NCBI GenBank assembly: GCA_017453765.1
Contig: JAFTEG010000310.1
Location: forward strand, 1-6,797
DNA from: Selenomonadaceae bacterium
Lineage (GTDB): Bacteria; Bacillota; Negativicutes; Selenomonadales; Selenomonadaceae
Direction: 5' to 3'
Length of the DNA stretch: 6,797 bases
Positions within the stretch are counted from its first letter, which is position 1; the number at the start of each line of letters is the position of its first letter. The notes under the pieces are model-generated. The model was not told the origin of the DNA and did not search any database. It worked only from the letters and a program-made list of their open reading frames with translations. The translations under genes were made by a program, and so were the position numbers. Below, piece after piece: positions 1 through 5,336 of the stretch.

Positions 1-677
1 ACGCGCAGGACAATTTATCCGTGCAAGTTCACCCTTCCGACGAGTACGCGCAGAAATTTGAAAATCAACTCGGCAAGCACGAAATGTGGTACATTATCGA
101 CGCCGCGCCGGATTCTTTCATTTATCTCGGTCTTAATCGCACCGTTTCAAAAGAAGAATTTGCCGCACGAATTAAAGATGAAACGCTGACTGAAATTTTA
201 CAAAAAATTTATGTCAAGCCAGGTGACAGCTTTTTCATTCCCGCCGGTACGATTCATTCAATCGGCAAGGGAATTTTGCTTGCGGAAGTTCAACAAAGCT
301 CCAATGTTTCATACCGCATTTATGATTACGGTCGCGTCGACGCTTACGGCAATAAACGCGATTTGCACATTGACAAGGCGCTTGATGTTGCAGACTTAAG
401 CGCGCTTGATTTTACCGTAAAAAAAATTCCGCACCTTGCCGCCTGCGATTACTTCACCGTCGACAAAATTTCTTTGGACGGTAAAATTTCTGCGCGGCTT
501 GAAGGTACGGTAACAGAAAAATCTTTTCTAAGCGTCTTGATTTTAAACGGTCGCGGAATTATTTCTGCAGGTGACGAAACTTTAAACTACAAGAAAGGCG
601 ATTGCTTTTTCCTTCCCGCAGATTCCGGCAAGTGGCAGATTAAAGGCGTTGCCGATATCTTGCTGACGTACATTTAA
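1..677 (+). CDS. manA: Mannose-6-phosphate isomerase, class I (5'-truncated by window edge)
   Basis: Zinc-dependent cytoplasmic enzyme interconverting mannose 6-phosphate and fructose 6-phosphate. The reading frame is open to the left edge: codons from base 3 read A-Q-D-N-L-S straight into Q-V-H-P-S-D-E-Y, the family's internal signature, so the GTG at 21 is an internal valine and not a start. Counting that valine as residue 1, the metal ligands expected for the family are visible: His4 in QVHP, Glu21 in KHEMWY and His79 in GTIHSIG. An Arg99 follows in the SYRIYDYGR segment near the active site. The rest (about residues 125-218) is the C-terminal cupin-like half, with a second barrel motif around YKKGDCFFLPA. 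About 225 codons are present; short bacterial members have roughly 310, so about a quarter is missing at the left. The gene ends with TAA and is followed by a terminator, so it appears to be last in its unit. The family is clear; the physiological substrate is inferred. Confidence 0.95.
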   Translation, partial: AQDNLSVQVHPSDEYAQKFENQLGKHEMWYIIDAAPDSFIYLGLNRTVSKEEFAARIKDETLTEILQKIYVKPGDSFFIPAGTIHSIGKGILLAEVQQSSNVSYRIYDYGRVDAYGNKRDLHIDKALDVADLSALDFTVKKIPHLAACDYFTVDKISLDGKISARLEGTVTEKSFLSVLILNGRGIISAGDETLNYKKGDCFFLPADSGKWQIKGVADILLTYI

Positions 678-700
678 AATTGACAGAACCGGTTTTATAT

Positions 701-737
701 AAAAATAGCGCTCCGAAATTGGCGGGGCGTTTTTTAA
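701..737 (+). terminator. Rho-independent terminator after manA
   Basis: A 7-bp stem CGCTCCG (709-715) pairs with CGGGGCG (723-729), with one T-G wobble and a 7-nt loop. It is followed directly by six T residues (730-735). An A-rich run (701-705) lies just before the stem. It is 31 bp after the manA stop and should separate manA from the downstream reductase. Confidence 0.85.
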
Positions 738-739
738 TG

Positions 740-789
740 AAAAAATTTTTTAAAGTACTTGACCGATAGTCACTGCCGCATATTATAAT
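740..789 (+). promoter_or_regulatory. Candidate promoter of the aldo/keto reductase gene
   Basis: A -35-like TTGACC (759-764) and a perfect -10 TATAAT (784-789) are 19 bp apart. An alternative -10, TATTAT (781-786), would give a 16-bp spacer. Upstream lies an AT-only palindrome, six A then six T (740-751), that could act as an UP element, and an 8-bp palindrome AAGTACTT (753-760) overlaps the -35. TGAC (760-763) and GTCA (769-772) form a short inverted repeat over the -35, a possible operator. The assignment rests on consensus matching only. Confidence 0.55.
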
Positions 790-845
790 TTAGTCGAGTT
801 AAAAATATTCACAGTTTTATTTGCAGTTTTGGGAGGTTAGATTAA

Positions 846-1838
846 ATGCAGTATGTAAAATTCGGCAACACGGGAATGGATGTTTCGCGCATTTGTCTCG
901 GTATGATGAGTTTCGGCAAGCCCGGCAAGGAAAACGGTGTATTTCCTTGGGCTCGAAATTTTGAAGACGGCAAGGAAATTTTCAAGAAAGCTATCGACTT
1001 GGGAATTAACTATTTCGACACGGCGAATGTCTATCAAATGGGTAGCAGTGAAGAAATTACCGGACGCTACATTAAAGATTTCGGACTTGACCGCGATGAA
1101 ATTGTAGTGGCAACGAAGGTAAACTTTGAAATGAGACCGGGCAGACCCAACGGCGGCGGTACGTCACGCAAAAACGTCATGGCGGAGATTGACCACAGCT
1201 TAAAGCGCCTTCAACTTGATTACGTTGATTTGTACCAAATTCACCGCCTTGACCCCAATACGCCTATGGAAGAAACAATGGAGGCGTTGCACGACGTTGT
1301 TAAGGCAGGCAAGGCACGGTATATCGGCGCGTCGACAATTTTTGCGTGGCAACTTGAACGCCTTCAAAATATCGCGGAAAAACATAATTGGACTAAGTTT
1401 GTTTCACTTCAACCGCAGTACAATTTGATTTACCGCGAAGAAGAACGCGAAATTTTCCCGCTTTGCATGGATAGGAAAATGGCAACTTGCATATGGTCGC
1501 CACTCGCCGGCGGAAGGTGCGCGCATGCGTGGGGAACCAAAACTGCGCGAAATGCTATTGACGACGTGAGTCCTCAAGTTTGGGATTCTACTAACGATGT
1601 TGACAAGGTTGTTGTCGATAACCTTGAAAAAGTCGCTAAAGAACTCGGCTACTCAATGGCTCAAACTTCATTGGCGTGGATGCTCAGCAAACCGTACATT
1701 ACCGCGCCGATTGTCGGTACAACTGCCGTTAAACACGTTGAAGAAGCTGTTTCCGCACTTGACATTAAGCTTGACGACGAAATTATAAAACGCCTTGAGG
1801 CGCCGTACGTGCCGCATATTAAAACAGGTGCATTTTAA
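846..1838 (+). CDS. Aldo/keto reductase, YajO-like
   Basis: NADPH-dependent cytoplasmic oxidoreductase of the aldo/keto reductase superfamily, 330 residues in a TIM-barrel fold. The catalytic tetrad can be read: Asp58 and Tyr63 in YFDTANVY, Lys91 in VATKV, and His133 in LYQIHRLD. Other family landmarks are GINYFDTAN (53-61), KAGKARYIGAS (154-163), QPQYNLIYREEERE (189-202), WSPLAGGR (217-224) and the cofactor-binding APIVGTT near 287-293. The overall order closely resembles Escherichia coli YajO, including the paired VVKAGKARYIGAS and YNLIYREEERE stretches. The ATG at 846 is preceded by GGGAGG (831-836) at a 9-nt spacing. The gene stands between the manA terminator and a structured leader, so it is probably monocistronic or first in its unit. 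Substrate cannot be told from sequence: family members reduce sugars, aldehydes and ketones, and YajO has been linked to 1-deoxyxylulose 5-phosphate formation. Confidence 0.92.
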   Translation: MQYVKFGNTGMDVSRICLGMMSFGKPGKENGVFPWARNFEDGKEIFKKAIDLGINYFDTANVYQMGSSEEITGRYIKDFGLDRDEIVVATKVNFEMRPGRPNGGGTSRKNVMAEIDHSLKRLQLDYVDLYQIHRLDPNTPMEETMEALHDVVKAGKARYIGASTIFAWQLERLQNIAEKHNWTKFVSLQPQYNLIYREEEREIFPLCMDRKMATCIWSPLAGGRCAHAWGTKTARNAIDDVSPQVWDSTNDVDKVVVDNLEKVAKELGYSMAQTSLAWMLSKPYITAPIVGTTAVKHVEEAVSALDIKLDDEIIKRLEAPYVPHIKTGAF

Positions 1839-1864
1839 ATTTTTTCAAAAGCAAAGCGCAGAAA

Positions 1865-1959
1865 TTATAATCCGGTTGCCGTCGGTAATTACTCTGTATG
1901 TGTTCAACGTCTTTGACTAAATGCAAACGTAACTTTTACCGGCGGCAATGTCTTTATAA
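1865..1959 (+). repeat. Long imperfect inverted repeat / structured leader before the hydrolase gene
   Basis: A 13-nt arm TTGCCGTCGGTAA (1876-1888) pairs with TTACCGGCGGCAA (1936-1948); the only non-Watson-Crick position would be a G-U wobble in RNA. Inside, ACGT..TTG (1907-1915) pairs with CAAACGT (1924-1930), leaving a 2-nt bulge and an 8-nt loop. Outside, TTATAA occurs symmetrically at 1865-1870 and 1954-1959, five bases from each arm. There is no T-run after the structure, so it is not a standard terminator. It leaves the hydrolase ribosome-binding site (1971-1976) free. It could be an RNA leader, a protein-binding site or the remnant of a small mobile repeat. Confidence 0.6.
1866..1871 (+). 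promoter_or_regulatory. Possible -10 element for the hydrolase-dha gene series
   Basis: TATAAT matches the -10 consensus exactly, but the bases 17 bp upstream (1843-1848) form only a poor -35. If used, transcription would begin near 1878, so the RNA would start almost at the base of the 13-bp stem. No better promoter was seen between the reductase and the hydrolase start. A TTGACT at 1913 has no partner at a proper distance. Confidence 0.3.
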
Positions 1960-1970
1960 ATTAAATTTTC

Positions 1971-1987
1971 AAGGAGTGGAGACTGTG
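1971..1987 (+). promoter_or_regulatory. Ribosome-binding site and GTG start that fix the hydrolase N-terminus
   Basis: AAGGAG (1971-1976) lies 8 nt before GTG (1985-1987). Translation from here gives a typical signal peptide at once. The longer in-frame ATG at 1898 has no ribosome-binding site and would place 29 unlikely residues before the signal sequence. Confidence 0.85.
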
Positions 1988-3106
1988 CCTAAAAAATTTT
2001 TAAAAAATGCATTAATCGCCTTGACGTTATCGGCGGGACTTTTGACGGCAACAAATGTCGACGCGGCTAAGTCTAAACCTATCGTGCTTGAAACGCAGGG
2101 CAGTTACGCGGTAGGCGGAAAGACCGTTAGACATTCCGGCACATTTTCAGAAAAGAATTTTCTTTCGCCCGACGGTCAGAAGGCTTACGGCGACCATTTG
2201 TATTGCTTTTATCAAATACCGGTGAATGCGCATAAATATCCCATAATCTTTCAGCACGGCGGCGCGCAGAGTAAGCGTACTTGGGAAACGACACCGGACG
2301 GCAGAGACGGCTTTCAAAATATTTTTCTGCGCAAAAATTTCAGCGTTTACCTTGTAGATCAGCCGCGTATAGGTGAGGCGGGACTGGCAACAGAACCTGT
2401 CGGCACCGGCAATGTTTGGGCAGGTAACCCGCTTTATGCAGACAAGACTTTATTTATTTTGTCGCGCGTAGGAACTTTTGACGGTGATACGCCGCACGTA
2501 TTCGACAACTCCGCTTTTCCGAAAGACGCCGAATCATTCAACCAATTTCAGCGCAGTTGGACGAATTACACTTCAGAGCTTGACAACGATTTAAATGCAG
2601 ACGCACTTGCCGCGTTATTTGATAAAGTTGGACCTAGTATACTGTGCGGACATTCAATGGGCGGTACAGTATGTTGGCGAACCGTTTTTCGCACAAATAA
2701 CGTCAAGGCGATTGTTGCACTTGAACCCGGCGGCACGCCTTTTGTATTTCCGGAAGGTGAAGTACCCGAAGCAGAAGTAGCTAATTTTGCTATACTCGGC
2801 GCAAGCACAATGGCTGTACCGCTGGAAGATTTTATGAAGCTTACAAAAATTCCGATCGTCATTTACTACGGCGACAACATTGACTTGGCGTCTGACCACA
2901 CGGGAAAAAATAAATGGGCAACTGAACTTGATATGGCGAAAAAATTTGTTGCGGCGATAAATCGTCACGGCGGGCAAGCTGAACTCGTCGAACTGCCGAA
3001 AGTCGGTCTTAAGGGTAATACTCATTTTTTAATGGCAGATTTAAATAATCAAGAGCTTGCAGACTTGATAGAAAAATGGTTGAAGTCGAAAGGCTTGGAC
3101 AAATAG
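1985..3106 (+). CDS. Exported alpha/beta-hydrolase (esterase-like), substrate unknown
   Basis: Predicted secreted or periplasmic serine hydrolase of 373 residues. The N-terminus has a Sec signal peptide: basic MPKKFLK, a hydrophobic core at about 9-22, and a likely cleavage site near VDA-A (26-28). The mature part has an alpha/beta-hydrolase layout: oxyanion-loop region FQHGGAQ (89-95), VYLVDQPRIGEAG (121-133), nucleophile elbow CGHSMGG with Ser224, and probable catalytic His347 in KGNTHFLM. The acid residue could be Glu247 in ALEPGG or one of Asp297/Asp300 in YYGDNID; sequence alone does not decide. A long insert at about 150-200 may form a lid. The GTG start is chosen for the ribosome-binding site at 1971-1976. 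The gap to dhaK is only 52 bp with no terminator, so co-transcription with the Dha kinase genes is possible. I recognise the fold and a DQPRxGxAG-type esterase family but cannot name a substrate. Confidence 0.85.
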   Translation: MPKKFLKNALIALTLSAGLLTATNVDAAKSKPIVLETQGSYAVGGKTVRHSGTFSEKNFLSPDGQKAYGDHLYCFYQIPVNAHKYPIIFQHGGAQSKRTWETTPDGRDGFQNIFLRKNFSVYLVDQPRIGEAGLATEPVGTGNVWAGNPLYADKTLFILSRVGTFDGDTPHVFDNSAFPKDAESFNQFQRSWTNYTSELDNDLNADALAALFDKVGPSILCGHSMGGTVCWRTVFRTNNVKAIVALEPGGTPFVFPEGEVPEAEVANFAILGASTMAVPLEDFMKLTKIPIVIYYGDNIDLASDHTGKNKWATELDMAKKFVAAINRHGGQAELVELPKVGLKGNTHFLMADLNNQELADLIEKWLKSKGLDK

Positions 3107-3114
3107 TCTGCGCT

Positions 3115-3141
3115 TAAAATTTATGTAGCCGGTAAATTTTA
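3115..3141 (+). repeat. AT-only inverted repeat upstream of dhaK
   Basis: TAAAATTTA (3115-3123) and TAAATTTTA (3133-3141) are perfect 9-bp inverted copies around a 9-nt centre. A TATAAA (3140-3145) overlaps the right arm, but no -35 lies at a proper distance. It could be an operator-like site or a chance AT-rich symmetry. The stem is too weak, and lacks a T-run, for a terminator. Confidence 0.4.
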
Positions 3142-3158
3142 TAAATGAAGGTGATGAC

Positions 3159-4154
3159 GTGAAAAAATTGATTAACGCCGTTGAAAAGGTTGACGATGAA
3201 ATGATTCTCGGTCTTGTAAAATCGGCGCCGAAAAAATTACGCAAGCTTGACTGCGGCAATGTGGTTGTACGTGCCGTGAAAAAGGGCGATGATAAAGTTG
3301 CGCTTGTAAGCGGCGGCGGAAGTGGGCATGAACCTGCGCACGGCGGCTTTGTCGGCAAGGGTATGTTGGACTGCGCGGTAGCCGGAGCGGTTTTCACGTC
3401 ACCTACGCCGGACAAAATTTTTGAAGGCATTAAAGCCGTTGCAACAAGTCAAGGCGTACTTTGCATTGTGAAAAATTATACCGGTGACGTCATGAATTTT
3501 GAAATGGCGATTGACATGGCGGCGGACGAAGATATAAAGGTTGACAGCGTGATTGTAAATGATGACGTGGCGGTTAAAGACAGCCTTTATACTACGGGAC
3601 GGCGCGGCGTTGCCGGTACGATTCTTGTTCATAAAATTGCCGGCGCAAAGGCGGAGGAAGGCGCGACGCTTGACGAAGTTAAACGCGTTGCCGAAAAAGT
3701 CATTGCCAACGTCCGCTCAATGGGTATGGCAATTTCGCCTTGCACGGTGCCTGCCGCAGGTAAAGCCGGTTTCACGCTGGCTGATGATGAAGTTGAAATC
3801 GGTATCGGCATTCACGGTGAACCCGGTACAAAGCGTGACAAACTTACTACGGCTGATGACACTGCCAAAATTCTGCTGGATAAAATTCTTGCCGACATTG
3901 ACTACAAAGGCAGTGAAGTTGTCGTGCTGATAAACGGCATGGGCGCGACGCCGTTAATGGAGCTTTACATTATAAATAATTTCGTGCAGGATTATCTCGG
4001 CTCTAACGGCGTTAAGGTCTATGACACAATGGTCGGCAACTTTATGACGTCGATTGAAATGGCGGGATTTTCCATTACGCTTTTGCGCCTTGATGACGAA
4101 TTGAAAAAACTTTATGACGCACCTGCCGATACTCCCGCGCTTGTGAAAATTTAA
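3159..4154 (+). CDS. dhaK: Dihydroxyacetone kinase, substrate-binding subunit DhaK
   Basis: DhaK binds dihydroxyacetone and is the subunit on which it is phosphorylated to dihydroxyacetone phosphate, using phosphate passed from DhaL. The protein has 331 residues, about the normal length for PTS-type DhaK. Hallmarks are SGGGSGHEPAHGG (51-63) with His57, VKNYTGD (104-110) with Asp110, GRRGVAGTILVHKIAG (147-162), and IGIGIHGEPG (214-223). His219 in that last motif corresponds to the histidine that forms a covalent hemiaminal with the substrate; His57 and Asp110 correspond to the acid/base residues known from E. coli. The C-terminus has the usual GNFMTSIEMAGFSITLL segment. The GTG start at 3159 follows GAAGGTGA (3147-3154) with a 4-nt gap. 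dhaL and dhaM follow directly, which confirms the PTS-dependent type rather than the ATP-dependent single-chain enzyme. Confidence 0.97.
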   Translation: MKKLINAVEKVDDEMILGLVKSAPKKLRKLDCGNVVVRAVKKGDDKVALVSGGGSGHEPAHGGFVGKGMLDCAVAGAVFTSPTPDKIFEGIKAVATSQGVLCIVKNYTGDVMNFEMAIDMAADEDIKVDSVIVNDDVAVKDSLYTTGRRGVAGTILVHKIAGAKAEEGATLDEVKRVAEKVIANVRSMGMAISPCTVPAAGKAGFTLADDEVEIGIGIHGEPGTKRDKLTTADDTAKILLDKILADIDYKGSEVVVLINGMGATPLMELYIINNFVQDYLGSNGVKVYDTMVGNFMTSIEMAGFSITLLRLDDELKKLYDAPADTPALVKI

Positions 4155-4163
4155 AGCGTTAAT

Positions 4164-4226
4164 AAATTTGAGAATGTGGCATTGATAAAAATTTATAAAG
4201 CATTGGTAAAATTTGAGAAGGTGACA
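4164..4226 (+). repeat. Duplicated ribosome-binding region in the dhaK-dhaL gap
   Basis: An 18-bp unit occurs at 4164-4181 (AAATTTGAGAATGTGGCA) and 4209-4226 (AAATTTGAGAAGGTGACA), a 45-bp period with 16 of 18 bases identical. The second copy contains the working Shine-Dalgarno sequence of dhaL (GAAGGTGA). The first has lost it through T-for-G and G-for-A differences. Both are followed by TTGAT: directly after copy 1, and two bases after copy 2, where it is the dhaL start. Confidence 0.7.
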
Positions 4227-4231
4227 ACTTG
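4217..4231 (+). promoter_or_regulatory. Ribosome-binding site with TTG start of dhaL
   Basis: GAAGGTGA (4217-4224) is followed after 4 nt by TTG (4229-4231). No in-frame ATG or GTG is available nearby. The resulting N-terminus aligns with known DhaL, placing the metal-binding aspartates at 29, 34 and 36, one residue from the E. coli positions. TTG is a rare start and may lower DhaL output. Confidence 0.8.
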
Positions 4232-4861
4232 ATTGACGCTAAAAAAATTATTGAGATTGTCGACGCCGCCGCTAAAAAAATTGATGCCGAAAAAGATTTT
4301 CTCACGCAACTTGACAATGAGATAGGCGACGGGGATCACGGCATAAATCTTTCACGCGGCTTTAAAAGCGTTGAAGAAAAATTGGCGACGTTTGCAGATA
4401 AAGATATCGGCGCGATTTTGAAAGGCGTCGGGACTGCGCTTGTATCGACTGTCGGCGGCGCGTCGGGTCCGCTTTACGGTACGGCGTTTATGAAGGCTGG
4501 CAACGTTTGCAAGGGCAAGTTCACTCTGACGGACGAGGAAATTGCGACGGCTTTCAATGCGGCGGTGGAAGGCGTAAAAATGCGCGGTAAATCTGCCGAA
4601 GGTGAAAAGACCATGCTTGATTCACTTTGTCCCGCGTACAGAGCTTTTCAAGGCGGCGTAGACGGCGGCAAAAATTTGGTGCAGGCGCTTGAAGATGCGG
4701 TGAATGCGGCGGCTCAAGGCGTTGAGTACACGAAAACTATCATTGCCACGAAAGGTCGTGCCGCGTACCTGCAAGAGCGCAGTTTAGGTCACCAGGATCC
4801 CGGCGCAACTTCGTCACTGTACATTTTGCAGGCGGCGTTGGACGTTTTGAAAAAAGGTTAG
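4229..4861 (+). CDS. dhaL: Dihydroxyacetone kinase, nucleotide-binding subunit DhaL
   Basis: DhaL carries a tightly bound ADP that is phosphorylated by DhaM and then donates the phosphate to dihydroxyacetone held on DhaK. The product has 210 residues, the usual size, and should be an all-helical barrel. The Mg2+/nucleotide site is seen as LDNEIGDGDHG (28-38) with Asp29, Asp34 and Asp36. Further landmarks are VSTVGGASGPLYGTAF, which contacts the nucleotide phosphates, MRGKSAEGEKTMLDSL, and near the C-terminus KGRAAYLQERSLGHQDPGATS. The start is TTG at 4229, chosen from the ribosome-binding site and family alignment. The stop TAG (4859-4861) lies inside the first copy of a tandem repeat that fills the gap to dhaM. 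No disruption is seen. Confidence 0.97.
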   Translation: MIDAKKIIEIVDAAAKKIDAEKDFLTQLDNEIGDGDHGINLSRGFKSVEEKLATFADKDIGAILKGVGTALVSTVGGASGPLYGTAFMKAGNVCKGKFTLTDEEIATAFNAAVEGVKMRGKSAEGEKTMLDSLCPAYRAFQGGVDGGKNLVQALEDAVNAAAQGVEYTKTIIATKGRAAYLQERSLGHQDPGATSSLYILQAALDVLKKG

Positions 4862-4903
4862 CTTATTTGAAGAAGTTGGTTTATTTGAAGAAAGGTTAGC
4901 TTA
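4846..4903 (+). repeat. Three tandem copies of a ~20-bp unit at the dhaL-dhaM junction
   Basis: Copies lie at 4846-4865, 4866-4883 and 4884-4903. Copies 1 and 3 are 20 bp and differ at one base; copy 2 is 18 bp and more diverged. Each begins TTTGAA and ends in a TTA. Copy 1 holds the last codons and stop of dhaL (AAAGGT-TAG). Copy 3 holds the same AAAGGTTAG as the ribosome-binding site of dhaM and ends on the A of its ATG. The array looks like local duplication that moved dhaM away from dhaL while keeping its ribosome-binding site. Confidence 0.8.
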
Positions 4904-5265
4904 TGGTCGGCATTGTAATTGTTTCGCACAGTCAAAAACTTGCTGAAGGCGTTATGGAGCTCGCGCAGATGACGGCGGCGAATGTTCCCATTGCGGCGGC
5001 AGGCGGACTTGAAAACGGCGCACTCGGTACAAGCTACGATAAAATTAAAAATGCCGTCGAATCAATTTACACGGCTGACGGCGTAATTGTTTTGGCTGAT
5101 ATCGGCAGTGCCGTGATGACGGCGGAAATGGTTTTGGAAGATATGGAGCGCGATAACGTCAAGCTGATTGACTGTCCGCTTATTGAAGGCGCGGTAGTTG
5201 CGGCGATTGAGTCAATCGGCGGACGCACGCTGAATGAAATTATTGAAAAGCTTGAAACTGTTTAG
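4903..5265 (+). CDS. dhaM: PTS-dependent dihydroxyacetone kinase phosphotransferase subunit DhaM (single EIIA-Man-like domain)
   Basis: DhaM accepts phosphate from phospho-HPr of the sugar phosphotransferase system and rephosphorylates ADP bound to DhaL. The protein is 120 residues and consists only of the mannose-type EIIA domain. The phospho-accepting histidine is His9 in GIVIVSHSQ. The family motifs AAAGG (31-35), GALGTSYDKI, VLADIGSAVMTAEMVLE and CPLIEGAVVAA follow in order. E. coli DhaM carries extra HPr-like and enzyme-I-like domains (over 450 residues); those are absent here, as in the short Lactococcus form, so the general HPr and enzyme I, encoded elsewhere, must supply phosphate. 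The ATG at 4903 has AGAAAGG (4889-4895) 7 nt upstream, inside repeat copy 3. A 71-bp gap with a short direct repeat separates it from the next gene. Confidence 0.95.
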   Translation: MVGIVIVSHSQKLAEGVMELAQMTAANVPIAAAGGLENGALGTSYDKIKNAVESIYTADGVIVLADIGSAVMTAEMVLEDMERDNVKLIDCPLIEGAVVAAIESIGGRTLNEIIEKLETV

Positions 5266-5271
5266 TTGATG

Positions 5272-5304
5272 AGACTTGAATAGAATTTTCATAAGACTTG
5301 AATA
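5272..5304 (+). repeat. 11-bp direct repeat in the dhaM-acetyltransferase gap
   Basis: AGACTTGAATA occurs at 5272-5282 and again at 5294-5304, a 22-bp period, with AAGAC following once more at 5305-5309. It lies between the dhaM stop and the ribosome-binding site of the acetyltransferase. No hairpin or promoter was recognised in this 71-bp gap. Confidence 0.6.
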
Positions 5305-5336
5305 AGACGTACTAAAAATTTTGAAGGTGATTTAGA

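Noticed and set aside
21..23. GTG as the start of the mannose-6-phosphate isomerase gene
   Set aside because: The frame is open upstream and reads AQDNLS directly before QVHP, the normal internal motif of the family, so the real start is outside the window.
680..708. Perfect TTGACA (680-685) as a promoter -35
   Set aside because: No fitting -10 lies 16-18 bp downstream (the TATATA/TATAAA matches are only 10-12 bp away), and the manA terminator follows at once.
846..1838. Reading the aldo/keto reductase as the enzyme that makes dihydroxyacetone for DhaKLM
   Set aside because: It resembles YajO rather than any glycerol dehydrogenase, and it is separated from the dha genes by a structured leader and the hydrolase gene.
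1898..1984. In-frame N-terminal extension of the hydrolase from ATG 1898
   Set aside because: There is no ribosome-binding site, the extension overlaps the inverted repeat, and it would hide a clear signal peptide that begins at GTG 1985 behind AAGGAG.
2654..3430. Antisense open frames of 98-129 codons opposite the hydrolase and dhaK
   Set aside because: They mirror strong coding sequence on the + strand, show no recognisable domain and have no credible start signals; they look like shadow frames.
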